A stretch of 64,000 nt of DNA from Collinsella aerofaciens. Its GTDB lineage: Bacteria > Actinomycetota > Coriobacteriia > Coriobacteriales > Coriobacteriaceae. The stretch's first letter is position 1, and each line of letters opens with the position of its first letter. The position numbers and the translations under genes were made by a program. The DNA is taken from the NCBI GenBank assembly GCA_008671135.1, contig RQAP01000027.1:62001-126000 (forward strand), written 5' to 3'. This document shows, one piece after another, positions 1-10,055 of this stretch. The notes under the pieces were generated by a model. The model was not told the DNA's origin, did not search any database, and was given only the letters and a program-made list of their open reading frames with translations.

Positions 1-2934
1 AAAGTGCATCATCTGGCGACGCGGATACCCCGTGGAGTCGAAGGCGCCTGCCTTGATGAGCGATTCGATCACGCGACGGTTGGCCTGGCTCGAGTCCACG
101 CGCTCGACAAAGTCGTGCAGCGTCTTAAACGGACCGCCCGCCTCGCGCTCGGCGATAATCGCCTGCGCCACGCCGGTGCCCACGCCGCGGATGCCGGCCA
201 GACCAAAGCGCACGCCTTCCTTGGTAGCCGTGAACTCGGTGCCGGACTCGTTGACATCTGGCGAAAGCACGGGAATGCCGTCGTGACGGCACGCCGAGAC
301 GTAGTGCACGATCTTGTCGGTCTTGCCCGTATAGGACGTCAAAACGGCCGCCATGTACTCGTGCGGATAGTGCGCCTTGAGCCACGCCGTCTGCATAACC
401 AGGATGGCGTAGCCGGCGGAGTGCGACTTGTTGAAGGCGTAGGATGCGAACTCGAGAACATCGTCCCAAATCTTCTGGGCGACCTCGCGCGTGTAGTTGT
501 TCTTGATAGCGCCGTTCATCCAGTGGTCGTAGGTGGTCTCGTCCGAGCCATCCTCCCAGTGCAGCACCGTCGACGTGAGCAGCTTAATCTTTTTCTTAGC
601 CACGGGCTTACGGATACGCGAGTCCGATTCGCCCTTGGAGAAGCCGCACATCTCGACGGAGATGAGCATAACCTGTTCCTGGTAGACCATGGTGCCGTAG
701 GTTTCGCCCAGGATGTCGTCCAGGCGGTCGTCGTAGGAGACAGCCGGCTCCTTGCCGTTCATACGGTTGATGTAGGACGAGACCATGCCGGCGCCCAGCG
801 GGCCCGGGCGGTACAGGGCGATCAATGCCACGACGTGTTTGTACTCGGTGGGCTTCATGTTCTTGATCGTGGCCGTCATGCCGGCGGACTCGACCTGGAA
901 GACGCCGGCGGTGTGGCCGGAGCCCATGAGCTTAAAGATCTCGGGATCGTCAAAGGGAATCTCTTCCTCTTTGATGTCGATGCCGAAGTTCTTTTTGATG
1001 TTTGCCTTGGCCTTGGAGATAACCGTCAGCGTGCGCAGGCCCAAGAAGTCCATCTTGAGCAGGCCCATGTCGGCGACGGTATGGCCCTCGTACTGGGTAA
1101 TCTCGACGCCGCCCTTGGTGTCGAGCTTGGTGGGCACGTGCTCGTTGACGGGGTCGCGGCAGATCAGAACGGCGCACGCGTGCACGCCCTCGCCACGGGT
1201 GAGGCCCTCGATCGAGAGCGCCGTGTCGATGATGCGGCGGGCGTCGTCGTCCTTTTTATAGGCCTCGGCAAAATCGGGGTTAAACAGATCCTCTTTGCCG
1301 GGTTGCTTTTCGAGCACCTGCTTGAGCTTGACCTTGGGGTCGCTCGAGACCATCTTGGACAGGCGCTGGCCCATGTAGACCGGATAGTCCAGCACGCGCG
1401 CGGCGTCGTTGATGGCCTGCTTGGCCTTAATGGTCGAGTAGGTGATGACGTGGGTGACCTTCTCGGGGCCGTAGAGCTGGCGAACGTGCTCCACGACCTC
1501 GAGGCGCCGCTCATCGTCGAAGTCCATATCGATATCGGGCATCTCGGTACGTTGCGGGGACAGGAACCTCTCGAACATCAGGCCGTTCTCGAGCGGGTCG
1601 AACGCGGTGATGTTCATGGCGTAGGCGACGATAGCGCCGGCGGCCGAGCCACGGCCGGGGCCGACGCCGATGCCGTTGTCCTTAGCCCATTGCACGTACT
1701 CGGCAACGATCAAAAAGTAGGCGGCAAAGCCCTTGTCGCAGATGACCTTGTATTCGTACTCAAAGCGCTCTTTGATGTTGACGCCACCGATCTCGCGCGT
1801 GGCCCAGTCGTCGCCATAGTGCTGGCGCAGGCCCTTCTCGCACTCGCGGCGGAACTGGCTCTCGTGCGTCTCGCCGGGATCGAGCAACGGAAAGCGCGGC
1901 AGGATGATAGAGTCCCAGTCCAGCTCAACGTAGCACTTGTCGGCGATCTCGAGCGTGTTGTCGCAGGCCTCGGGGCAATACGGGAACATCGCCCGCATCT
2001 CCTCCTCGGTCTTCATGTAAAACTCCGAGCCGGTCATGCGCATGCGGTTGGGGTCATCGACCTTGGCGTTCATGCCAATACACATGATGACGTCCTGCAC
2101 GGGCGCATCCTCGCGGCGCAGGTAGTGGAAGTCGTTGGTGGCGATGACCTTGACGCCCACCTGCTTGGCGATGTCGATGAGCGTGCGGTCCATCTGCTCG
2201 TCAGTCAGGCCGTTGTCGGTGGTGATGCCGTGTTCCTGGATCTCGATGTAGAAGTCACCGGGCTCGAAGGTATCACGGAAGGTCTCGGCCCACTTGATGG
2301 CGCCTTCCATGTCGCCGCGGTCGATGTATTTGGGGATGATGCCCGCGATACAGGCGCTCGTGCAGATCATGCCCTTGGCATGGCGGCGCAGGTTGTCGAG
2401 CGTCACGCGCGGCTTGTAGTAAAAGCCCTGCACAGCGGCCTCGGAGACCGTCTGCATTAGGTTGACGTAGCCCTCCTGATCCTTGGCCAGAAGGATCATG
2501 TGGTAGAGCTCGGGCTTGTGGTCGCGGGCAAGGGTCTCGTCCGGCGTAAAGTAGACCTCGCAGCCAAAGATGGGCTTGATGACCAGGGGCGGTTTGAGCT
2601 CGTCGATGTTGCCCTTCTCGTCCCACATGGCCATGTCTTTGACGTACTGGGCATGCTCGCGCGGGTTTGCCTCGGGGTCGGGCTCCACCAGCTCGTCGCG
2701 GCGGTCCTTTTCCAAGAAGGCCTTGTCGTGGCTCCAGGTTTTGTACTCGGGCGTGTTGTGATTGACGGCGTCGCAGGCCAGCGCCAGGTCGGGCACGCCA
2801 TACATGTAGCCGTGGTCGGTAATGGCCACGGCGGGCATGCCCAGCTCAACGGCACGATTGACCATATCCTGGATACGGGTTGCGCCGTCGAGCATGGAGA
2901 AAACAGTGTGATTGTGCAGATGGACGAATGCCAT
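1..2934 (-). CDS. dnaE: DNA polymerase III alpha subunit (DnaE), C-terminus off the left edge
   Basis: Replicative polymerase subunit that extends DNA at the fork. About 978 codons are visible of a family that usually has 1,100-1,200 residues, so the C-terminal part (OB-fold and tau-binding tail) lies outside. The N-terminus is a PHP domain starting at MAFVHLHNHTVFSMLDG, with the HLHNH metal-binding motif. The polymerase active-site aspartates sit in PDIDMDFDDE near residues 465-475, after the GVGPGRGSAAGA stretch. The start was chosen at the ATG preceded by GGAGCTCATCAT, where GGAG gives normal spacing; longer reading frames upstream are in another frame. A palindromic repeat separates it from addA upstream. 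Identification is firm. Confidence 0.97.
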   Translation of the reverse strand, partial: MAFVHLHNHTVFSMLDGATRIQDMVNRAVELGMPAVAITDHGYMYGVPDLALACDAVNHNTPEYKTWSHDKAFLEKDRRDELVEPDPEANPREHAQYVKDMAMWDEKGNIDELKPPLVIKPIFGCEVYFTPDETLARDHKPELYHMILLAKDQEGYVNLMQTVSEAAVQGFYYKPRVTLDNLRRHAKGMICTSACIAGIIPKYIDRGDMEGAIKWAETFRDTFEPGDFYIEIQEHGITTDNGLTDEQMDRTLIDIAKQVGVKVIATNDFHYLRREDAPVQDVIMCIGMNAKVDDPNRMRMTGSEFYMKTEEEMRAMFPYCPEACDNTLEIADKCYVELDWDSIILPRFPLLDPGETHESQFRRECEKGLRQHYGDDWATREIGGVNIKERFEYEYKVICDKGFAAYFLIVAEYVQWAKDNGIGVGPGRGSAAGAIVAYAMNITAFDPLENGLMFERFLSPQRTEMPDIDMDFDDERRLEVVEHVRQLYGPEKVTHVITYSTIKAKQAINDAARVLDYPVYMGQRLSKMVSSDPKVKLKQVLEKQPGKEDLFNPDFAEAYKKDDDARRIIDTALSIEGLTRGEGVHACAVLICRDPVNEHVPTKLDTKGGVEITQYEGHTVADMGLLKMDFLGLRTLTVISKAKANIKKNFGIDIKEEEIPFDDPEIFKLMGSGHTAGVFQVESAGMTATIKNMKPTEYKHVVALIALYRPGPLGAGMVSSYINRMNGKEPAVSYDDRLDDILGETYGTMVYQEQVMLISVEMCGFSKGESDSRIRKPVAKKKIKLLTSTVLHWEDGSDETTYDHWMNGAIKNNYTREVAQKIWDDVLEFASYAFNKSHSAGYAILVMQTAWLKAHYPHEYMAAVLTSYTGKTDKIVHYVSACRHDGIPVLSPDVNESGTEFTATKEGVRFGLAGIRGVGTGVAQAIIAEREAGGPFKTLHDFVERVDSSQANRRVIESLIKAGAFDSTGYPRRQMMHF

Positions 2935-3034
2935 ATGATGAGCTCCGATGCGGGTTCGTGTTCTGACTGAACGATTTTACCGCACGGCACGGACAGCACC
3001 CGAACCTAGCCAAACCCACATGGCTCCTATTGAG

Positions 3035-3097
3035 TTGCGGTGAAATGCGGACTGTTTGGCGGCTTTTTTGGCCAAAACAGTCCGTATTCCACCGCAA
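3035..3097. repeat. Palindromic intergenic repeat, family 1 copy 1
   Basis: Long imperfect inverted repeat whose arms are TTGCGGTGAAATGCGGACTG and its near reverse complement ending CCGTATTCCACCGCAA, closing around GGCTTTTTTGGCC. A second copy with the same arms lies at 50614-50676. It sits between addA and dnaE and could end or attenuate addA transcripts, but the same sequence elsewhere shows it is a dispersed repeat rather than a gene-specific terminator. Confidence 0.85.
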
Positions 3098-3109
3098 GTT
3101 ATCTGAGGG

Positions 3110-6100
3110 CTAGAGATTGTAGATGACTACTTGAGGTTCGGCGGGTTCGACGAAGATGGCTGGATTCGCCTGCTCCACGCGAACGAACTTGACCGTCACC
3201 GTCTCAAAGCCCGCCTTGTGCAACACGTCGGCGTAGACGCGCGCCTGCAGGGCGTGCTTCTCGAGCAGCTGGTCCGGCGTCTCATCCGGCGTGCCACCCG
3301 TCTTGTAATCGATGACCAGTGCGCGTGACGGATCGGCCGGGTCGGTCGCCAAAGCGTCGATGGCGCCTTCGGCATATGCACCGTAGCGGGCGATGTCCTC
3401 GTCCTCGCAGCCCAGCGAGAAGAACGGCACCTCGGCGCGAACGCACGGCCACGCGAACAGCTCGGCACGAACCGACGACTTGAGCCAGCGCTCCAGAGCG
3501 ACATCGAAGCGCTCGCGCTGTTCTGGCGTCAGGTGCCACAGGCGAGCCAGGGCGTCGGCACGCTCAGCGGGCAGCGCATCGGCACCCATCTCGATGAGCC
3601 ACTGGCAGGCGGCGTGGAAGGCCGAGCCCAGCGCCATGGGATTGCCGGCGGGCTCGACAGCGGCCACGTCTGCGTCCGTCATCTCGGAACCATCCGACTC
3701 CGCATCATCGCCGGCCTCGTCCATGGGAACACGAGCCTCGGCGGCACGGTCTTCCGTCTCGGCATGGAGTGCCGCGGCGATTGACGAGTAGCTATACGAG
3801 TCACGCATCGGATACGGACAGATGCCCATGCGCACGCCCACTGCCTGGGGATACACAAGCTCGAACGAATCGGGCTTGGGGTCGACAGGACCGGGGACGA
3901 TTGTACTGGCCGAATCGTCGGCAGCATCCGTATCGGCATCGCCACGAACAAGCCTGCCCTCGGCATCCAGCGAAGCGTTGGCCTCAAACGTCTGCTCGCC
4001 AAAGGTAAAGCCCGCGAGCGAAATGAGCTCGTAGTCGCCCAGCTGGGAGTTGTCGAACACCAAGCGGTCGGCATCGAGCTGCGGCATATCCAGAGCATCG
4101 GTCGGCAAAATACGGCGCAGCACATCGTAGGTCAGATCGGTCTCGACATCAAAGGTCGGCGCCGTCACCTTGCCGCGGCTCACGCCGGCATCCATCGCCA
4201 GAATGACCAGCTCACGCGCTCGCGTCATGGCGACATAGAGCAGACGAGCCCGCTCCTCGAGCGAAAGCTGCAGGTCGTCGTTGCGCAGGCGAGCAAATGC
4301 CTCGGCGGGAGAACCCGTCGCACAGACGTCCTCCATGAGCTCCGGCGGCAGCCACAGCGACGTGCCCTTGCCCTTAAACGCATGCTCAAACTGCTTTTTG
4401 ACGTCATCGCCCTTCACAAAGGTCCCATCGGCAAGCTTAACGCCATCAAAACGAGCTGGCAGTGCCACGACCTGCGCTCCGCCCTCGACACGCCCCATCT
4501 GAGCCGCACCGGACGGCTTGCGCACGCCAAAACACTCGGCAACCGCTACGACCGGATACTCCAGACCCTTGGACGCATGCACGGTCATGATGCGCACCGC
4601 GCCGTCGCCCTCCTCGTTGAGGGCACCCGGGGCCTCCTTGCCCGCCAAGAAGCGGTCGAAGGCCAGCGCGATGGAACGCGGCGAGTTGCCGAACTCGGCC
4701 TCCTCCTCGGCCACGGCGTCGAGCGCCTTGAGCACGTTGGCGGCGATGGCCTTGCCCTCGGGGCCGCGCTGCGCCAGGCGCACGAACCAGCCGGAGGCAT
4801 TGACCGTGTCGCGCGCGATGGCGGCGAACGAATCACGCCCCACGCGACGCAGTGCGTAGCGCAGCACCTCGCGGGCACGCGTCACAAGCGGCAAGTCTTG
4901 CAAACCCGGCACGTCGAAATCACTCATGATGCCCGCATCGATGTTGCGGCGCGACGTCTCGCCTGTCTGCTCGTCGAGTTTGGTCGCCAGCGCCAGGAAC
5001 TCCTGGGCGCCGAGCGCAAACATCGGCGAGGCGAGCAGCGGCATAAGGCCCTGCGCCGTATCGGCCGGATTGGCGAGCGCGCAGACCAGGGCACGCACCG
5101 TCTGCACCTCGGCAGCCTGGGCAAAGACCGAGCCGCCCGCGATGACGCAGTCGAGCCCCTGATCGCGGAAAGCCTGCGCGTAGACATCTGCGTTGGTCAT
5201 GCGGCCCAGCAGCAGCACCATGCCGCCCTGGGGCTGGCCGGCATCGGCAAGTGCGCGGAAGCGTTCGGCGATCGCACGGGCCTTGGCCTGCGTGCGCTCC
5301 TGCGTACTGCCGCCGGCAACAAAGAGGGCCTGGCGACGCGAGGCGTCCGCCACCAGCGTGTCCTTGCGGCCGTCGCTCGCCTCAAGATCCAAAAAGCCCT
5401 GCATCAGGCCGCCATCGTCGCCATCAAAGACGCGCGCCACGTAACGCAGCACCTCGTCATGGCTGCGGAAGTTGCGCACGAGCTTAACGAGCTCGCCAGC
5501 AGGGGCGTCGGCCGCGGCAGTCGCCTCGGGCGCGGTAGACGAGCCCACCTTGCGCTCCTGGCGACGGAAGACCTCGACCTCGGCGCCGCGGAAGCGGTAG
5601 ATCGACTGCTGCGCATCGCCCACGGTACAAAGCGCACGCTCCCCCGCGCCGGTCAGGTAACGGATCAGGTCGACCTGCATCTGGTCGGTATCCTGGAACT
5701 CGTCGATCATGACCATCTTAAAGCGGCCCTCGTAGGCGGCTCGGATGGCGGGATAATCGCGCAGCGCCTCATATGCCATGCGCAGCAGATCGTTATTGTC
5801 GAGCGCGGACTGGTCGGCCTTGAGCGCACGGTACTCCGCCTCCACGGAACGGGCCAGGCCCACCAGCGCATCGAGCGCCGGGCCACCGCAGGCAAGCACG
5901 ATATTGATAAACGCATCGGCGGCCTCGGCCTTGAGCAGCTCGGCTTGCTCCTTAGGGAATGCCTTGCTCGCGCGCGGCATGGTGCACGACATCATGAGTC
6001 GCGCCGCATCGGCCATGGTCTTGCCGCTCGCCTCGAACGCGTCGATGGCATCGAGCGCCGACTGCGCCTTCTCGGTCGAGGCCTTGCTCGCACCCAGCGC

Positions 6101-6742
6101 CGCGCGATAGGCATCGGCGAGTGCCGAGGTATCGGCCTGGCCGCGCGCCACGCGCACGTCGTCCATACCGCCCGGCAACTGGCTCGACAGCTCCAGCAGG
6201 TCGCGCACCAGACCCTTGATGGTCGTACCGCCGCCAAAGGAACCGCCCTCGCCCGCCATGGGATACCAGGCATAGAGGGCCTTGAGCGATGCCGCGAGCT
6301 CGGGGGCGGCATCGGGTGCCGTCGCGCGACCCAGCACATGCTCAACAGCCTGATCCATGAGCTCGTCGGTATCGGTGAGCACCGTGAACTCGGGGTCGAT
6401 GCCCAGCTCCAGCGCGTGCGCGCGCAGGATACGCGAGCACATGCCGTGAATGGTCGAAATCCACGCGTCGTCGACGGTCAGTGCTTCCTCGTCCATACCC
6501 TCGTCGATAAGCGCACGGCGCACGCGGTCGCGGATCTCGGCCGCGGCATCCTTGGTAAAGGTGATGGCGAGTACCTGGTCCAGATGCTCGACGAACGGAC
6601 CGGATTCGGGCGAGAGCGCATAGACGATGCGGCGCGTGAGGGTAAAGGTCTTACCCGAACCGGCGCCCGCCGAGACAAACAGCGGGCGGTCGAGCGTTTT
6701 GACAATCTGCAGCTGTTGCGGCATCAAAGTCGAAAGATCCAT
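3110..6742 (-). CDS. addA: AddA-type ATP-dependent helicase/nuclease
   Basis: Helicase-nuclease subunit of the AddAB (RexAB) complex, which processes double-strand breaks for RecA loading; 1,210 residues, usual for the family. UvrD-type helicase motifs appear in order: Walker A SAGAGSGKT near residue 25-33, Walker B MIDEFQDTD near 345, GDAQQSIYRFRG, the VHASKGLEYPVV motif and LLYVAMTRARE. The C-terminal PD-(D/E)XK nuclease is visible as a EGAIDAL...LVIDYKTGG motif near residue 1145. It begins three bases after addB stops, so the two are co-transcribed and probably translationally coupled; its ribosome site lies inside the end of addB. Confidence 0.93.
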   Translation of the reverse strand: MDLSTLMPQQLQIVKTLDRPLFVSAGAGSGKTFTLTRRIVYALSPESGPFVEHLDQVLAITFTKDAAAEIRDRVRRALIDEGMDEEALTVDDAWISTIHGMCSRILRAHALELGIDPEFTVLTDTDELMDQAVEHVLGRATAPDAAPELAASLKALYAWYPMAGEGGSFGGGTTIKGLVRDLLELSSQLPGGMDDVRVARGQADTSALADAYRAALGASKASTEKAQSALDAIDAFEASGKTMADAARLMMSCTMPRASKAFPKEQAELLKAEAADAFINIVLACGGPALDALVGLARSVEAEYRALKADQSALDNNDLLRMAYEALRDYPAIRAAYEGRFKMVMIDEFQDTDQMQVDLIRYLTGAGERALCTVGDAQQSIYRFRGAEVEVFRRQERKVGSSTAPEATAAADAPAGELVKLVRNFRSHDEVLRYVARVFDGDDGGLMQGFLDLEASDGRKDTLVADASRRQALFVAGGSTQERTQAKARAIAERFRALADAGQPQGGMVLLLGRMTNADVYAQAFRDQGLDCVIAGGSVFAQAAEVQTVRALVCALANPADTAQGLMPLLASPMFALGAQEFLALATKLDEQTGETSRRNIDAGIMSDFDVPGLQDLPLVTRAREVLRYALRRVGRDSFAAIARDTVNASGWFVRLAQRGPEGKAIAANVLKALDAVAEEEAEFGNSPRSIALAFDRFLAGKEAPGALNEEGDGAVRIMTVHASKGLEYPVVAVAECFGVRKPSGAAQMGRVEGGAQVVALPARFDGVKLADGTFVKGDDVKKQFEHAFKGKGTSLWLPPELMEDVCATGSPAEAFARLRNDDLQLSLEERARLLYVAMTRARELVILAMDAGVSRGKVTAPTFDVETDLTYDVLRRILPTDALDMPQLDADRLVFDNSQLGDYELISLAGFTFGEQTFEANASLDAEGRLVRGDADTDAADDSASTIVPGPVDPKPDSFELVYPQAVGVRMGICPYPMRDSYSYSSIAAALHAETEDRAAEARVPMDEAGDDAESDGSEMTDADVAAVEPAGNPMALGSAFHAACQWLIEMGADALPAERADALARLWHLTPEQRERFDVALERWLKSSVRAELFAWPCVRAEVPFFSLGCEDEDIARYGAYAEGAIDALATDPADPSRALVIDYKTGGTPDETPDQLLEKHALQARVYADVLHKAGFETVTVKFVRVEQANPAIFVEPAEPQVVIYNL

Positions 6743-6745
6743 GGT

Positions 6746-9700
6746 CTACACGTCCCTCCTTACAAACGTTCCTTCGTGGTTATACGAGCAGCGGGCATGC
6801 GCGGCCTGCGTCGACGCCGGGTCGACAGCAGCGACGTTGCCCGCCTCGAGTTCGCGCAAGCGCTCGGCGATGCCGGCCTCCACGCGATCGAGCAGGGCGT
6901 CGAAGTCCATGCTGCCACCCTCGCCGGGGAAACCTTTCTTAAGGCCCGGGATGCGGCCGTCGCCGCGCTCTTCCTCGAGCAGCTCGGCGCTCGCGGCACC
7001 GCGCAACGCCGGCTTGCCGCCCTTGGTCGAAAAGTAGAGCGCCGCGCGGGTGTCCAAATCCAGCGCCCGGCGCATGGCCTGGGCGTAGATAAGCGTTTGG
7101 GTATGTGGTGGCAACCAGCGCGGATCGTCGATGGGTGCCGTGCCCGATTCCTCGTCGCGCACCGTAGGGTCGGCGAGCTTAAACTCCTCAACGCCCGTGC
7201 GATGCTTGTAGTCGATCACCACGGCACGATTCTCGGCGTCCACGTCCACGCGGTCGATGCGCCCGCCAAGCGGCCAACCGGCATACTCGACCTTGAGCTC
7301 GTTGAAGGCGAACTCCAGGTAGCGCGGGGCAAAGGGGGCAAGTGCCTCGGACTCGTAGGCAAGCACACCCTCCAGCTGCGGCAAGATCTCGGCCACCTGG
7401 CGCTCCTCCACCGGGGAGAGCGGCACCAGCGGGCCCTCCGTGCCGCGCTTGCCAGCGTGCTCGGCCAACGTCTCGTCAAAGACCTCGTGCAGCAGCTCCT
7501 GTGCACGCGGCAGATTCTCGGGCGTCACGCGCTCCATGCCTTCTTGGGGCAGACGGGCATGCAGATGCTCCAGCACGTCGTGGACAAAGTTGCCCTTCTC
7601 CATGTTGTCAAAGCCCGCGTCGATAGACTGGGGCTTGACGCGATACGACACGAACCAGCACAGTGGACAGGTAGAATAGGCCTCGATCTGCGAGGCGGAC
7701 GTCAGACGCGGCACGAGCGGCGCGTTCTCGCCCTCGCCATCGCGACGGCGCAGAACCAGATACGGAATGGCTTCATCGCTCAGGTGCTGAGGGGCTTCGC
7801 AGGTCACGCGCTCGCGCTTGAGGCCTTCACCTGCCGCGGGATCAAAGTCGGCGATGATATCGCCCTCGCCCACGCACGTGGGCTTGGCAGCGCCAGCGGC
7901 CTCGGCATGTGCCCGCAGCTCGGTCCATACGGCTGCCGGGTAGCACTCTCGCGCCTGGCGATCGTGTGTCACGCGGGCAAGCGCGACCGGACCGCTCGTC
8001 GCCTGCATTGCACGGCCAAAGCGCACGCGCAGCAGGGCGGCGGGCTCCAAAGACACGCCGTCGCGGCGCAGCTCGGCCATCAACGTGGCAAGCGGGCCCT
8101 CTTCGTGCGAAAGCGGATAGCTGTCCAGGTCGACATCGGCAAACAGCACGGCATCGTAGCCGCCAGGACGCAAAACCGACGCATCGGCAAGCGACACGAA
8201 GCGCACTTGTGCCCGTGGCGTGCGATCGACCTCGTAGGTCGCGTAATCGTAAGCGGTACTGCGCTTGTCCACCTTGGTTCGAACGCCGTCGAGAACCGGC
8301 ACGGTCGCGGCCTGCGACACGTCGAGTGCGCGAGCATCGTTCATAAGGATGTCGATGGCATGGCGCAGCAAAGCCGTCTCTGCCTGGCGACGGGCCTGGC
8401 CGTCAAGGCCGCCTAGAGCGCGATCGGGCAGCGCCTCGGCAACGGCGAGCATGGCCTTGAGCGCCGTCACGGGTTTGTCGCGCCACAGCGCCTGGAACAC
8501 GTCCGAGACCACACACGGCACGTTCTTAAACCAGTTTTCGTCGCTCGCCGCCTTGCGCGCGCCCCTCACCTGACCCTGGACGCTCTGCAGCAGGCTCTTA
8601 ACGCCCGCAGTGGTCTTGTTGCGCGACAGGCGTATGTTCTTGTCGAAGCCGCGGGCGCTCGCGGCGTCGGCACCCGAAAGCGGACTGTAGATCCAGTCGG
8701 TAAGCTCCGGCGCGGGCCACCACTCGGTCTTTGACGCCATGCCCTCATCGGCGGCCTTCATGCACTCGATCAGGCCGGCAAGCGCCGCAAACTGCCTGCC
8801 CGCAATGGATTGAGAAAACGCCGTGAACTCAGTCGTCTCGGCCGCAATGTGACGCGCCGCCAGACGAGAGGCGAGTTCGCCGAACAGCTGGGGTGCCCGG
8901 GCAGAAACAACGAGCACGCGCACGGGGTCGGCAGAAGCGCCGTCGACCTCGGAACCCCGGCACGTTTTTACCAGATCATCAATTGCGTCCGCATAAGCAT
9001 GAGCACGGGCATGGGGGCCAGCGACCTCAATAAAGGCAGGCTGAGCGGCGGTCCCGTAAGCGGCATCAGACGCGCCGACACCCTCCCCTAGCGGCGCGAT
9101 CTCAAACAACACATCGCGGGCATCAAATGCCGTGGCAAGCTCCTCGCGCATCGCCGCCTGCTCGCGGGCAAGCAGCACGACGACCTCTCCCCCATTGTTC
9201 GCCACGGCAGACAGCAGCTCGAGCAGACCGTGCGTAAACGACGTGATACCGCGCACGCATACGGCGCGAGTGCACGCCGGCAGGCTATCGGCCAGGACAC
9301 TGGTCATAATGTCAGCTGCCTCGCAGGGCTCAACCATATCTCGACGGTCCAAACCGCCCGCGTAGGCGCGCAAAAGCTCGAACACACGAGCCTCGGCATC
9401 GCTTTTTGGCTCAGGCTGGCAGTTGTCGCCACGGCATCGTTCGGCACCCGTCCCCGCAACGCCCGGCAACACGTCGCGGGCCATGCGCGCGAGCATGCGC
9501 ACTGTGCCCTGGCTGCGCGAAAGCGGCTGCAGGTCGGCATCGTCGAGACGCGTGACCATGTCCGAGAACAGCATCTGGCGCTGCAGGTTGTCGACGAAAC
9601 CGCGCCCGTCGCCCAAAAGCTCCCAAAGCGAGCGAAGCCACGATGTAGACGTCTTGTAGTCGATACCCAGCGAAACGCCGGCTTCCGCCGCATCATGACG

Positions 9701-9835
9701 GCACAGGTCGAGCTCGGCAAACGTAGGTGCCAGCAACACGGCACGCCCGTGGCGGACAATAAGGTCGGCAAGCAGCGCCGACTCGGCATCGCTCAAATCC
9801 GTGCCGGCATTGGTGGTATAGATTCGAACAGGCAT
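6746..9835 (-). CDS. addB: AddB/RexB-like nuclease subunit
   Basis: Partner of AddA in the recombination helicase-nuclease; 1,029 residues. The C-terminal third carries a PD-(D/E)XK nuclease: YSTCPLCWF near residue 720 begins the domain and VVIDYKHRTG near 874 holds catalytic Asp and Lys. Canonical AddB proteins bind an Fe-S cluster with four cysteines, the last three as CxxCx5C near the C-terminus; here that region reads CSYNHEGTFVR, with only one cysteine, so the cluster is probably absent, as in RexB-type proteins. The N-terminal inactivated-helicase part is poorly conserved. GGAGG lies only three bases from the chosen ATG, a short spacing. Lies directly upstream of addA. Confidence 0.85.
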   Translation of the reverse strand: MPVRIYTTNAGTDLSDAESALLADLIVRHGRAVLLAPTFAELDLCRHDAAEAGVSLGIDYKTSTSWLRSLWELLGDGRGFVDNLQRQMLFSDMVTRLDDADLQPLSRSQGTVRMLARMARDVLPGVAGTGAERCRGDNCQPEPKSDAEARVFELLRAYAGGLDRRDMVEPCEAADIMTSVLADSLPACTRAVCVRGITSFTHGLLELLSAVANNGGEVVVLLAREQAAMREELATAFDARDVLFEIAPLGEGVGASDAAYGTAAQPAFIEVAGPHARAHAYADAIDDLVKTCRGSEVDGASADPVRVLVVSARAPQLFGELASRLAARHIAAETTEFTAFSQSIAGRQFAALAGLIECMKAADEGMASKTEWWPAPELTDWIYSPLSGADAASARGFDKNIRLSRNKTTAGVKSLLQSVQGQVRGARKAASDENWFKNVPCVVSDVFQALWRDKPVTALKAMLAVAEALPDRALGGLDGQARRQAETALLRHAIDILMNDARALDVSQAATVPVLDGVRTKVDKRSTAYDYATYEVDRTPRAQVRFVSLADASVLRPGGYDAVLFADVDLDSYPLSHEEGPLATLMAELRRDGVSLEPAALLRVRFGRAMQATSGPVALARVTHDRQARECYPAAVWTELRAHAEAAGAAKPTCVGEGDIIADFDPAAGEGLKRERVTCEAPQHLSDEAIPYLVLRRRDGEGENAPLVPRLTSASQIEAYSTCPLCWFVSYRVKPQSIDAGFDNMEKGNFVHDVLEHLHARLPQEGMERVTPENLPRAQELLHEVFDETLAEHAGKRGTEGPLVPLSPVEERQVAEILPQLEGVLAYESEALAPFAPRYLEFAFNELKVEYAGWPLGGRIDRVDVDAENRAVVIDYKHRTGVEEFKLADPTVRDEESGTAPIDDPRWLPPHTQTLIYAQAMRRALDLDTRAALYFSTKGGKPALRGAASAELLEEERGDGRIPGLKKGFPGEGGSMDFDALLDRVEAGIAERLRELEAGNVAAVDPASTQAAHARCSYNHEGTFVRRDV

Positions 9836-9918
9836 GGTCCTCCGCTCAAACTGTTCGCAATAATCAATGCATCCATCCTACCCGCCCACGCGGACAGATT
9901 TGCCCCACGCCAACAGAT

Positions 9919-10005
9919 TTGATCCCTTGAGGACGGAGGAAAATGGATCACAGAGGGGGTCAGTCTAACCCGGTGATCCGTTTTCCTCCGTCCCCAAGGG
10001 ATCAA
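9919..10005. repeat. Long palindrome between yerC-type gene and addB
   Basis: An 87-base imperfect inverted repeat: TTGATCCCTTGAGGACGGAG with the complementary arm CTCCGTCCCCAAGGGATCAA, the inner arms GGAAAATGGATCAC/GTGATCCGTTTTCC being nearly perfect, around a loop of about 20 bases. It overlaps the end of the adjoining terminator. The arm motif GGAGAAAAACGGATC recurs as a fragment near 28538, hinting at another dispersed repeat. Confidence 0.8.
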
Positions 10006-10030
10006 AAAACCGCCCCCGGAGGGACGGTTC
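10004..10030 (-). terminator. Rho-independent terminator after the YerC-type gene
   Basis: On the minus strand AACCGTCCC and GGGGGCGGTT form a stem closed by TCC, followed by six T residues. It lies 26 bases past the stop codon of the regulator and separates it from addB. Confidence 0.85.
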
Positions 10031-10055
10031 TTCGTAATTCAATGTTGTCGCCGGC

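Noticed and set aside
4382..8416. Very long plus-strand open frame opposite addA/addB
   Set aside because: Shadow of the high-GC minus-strand genes: no family resemblance, and addA/addB motifs on the other strand are unambiguous. The same applies to long frames opposite gltB, dnaE and the helicase tail.
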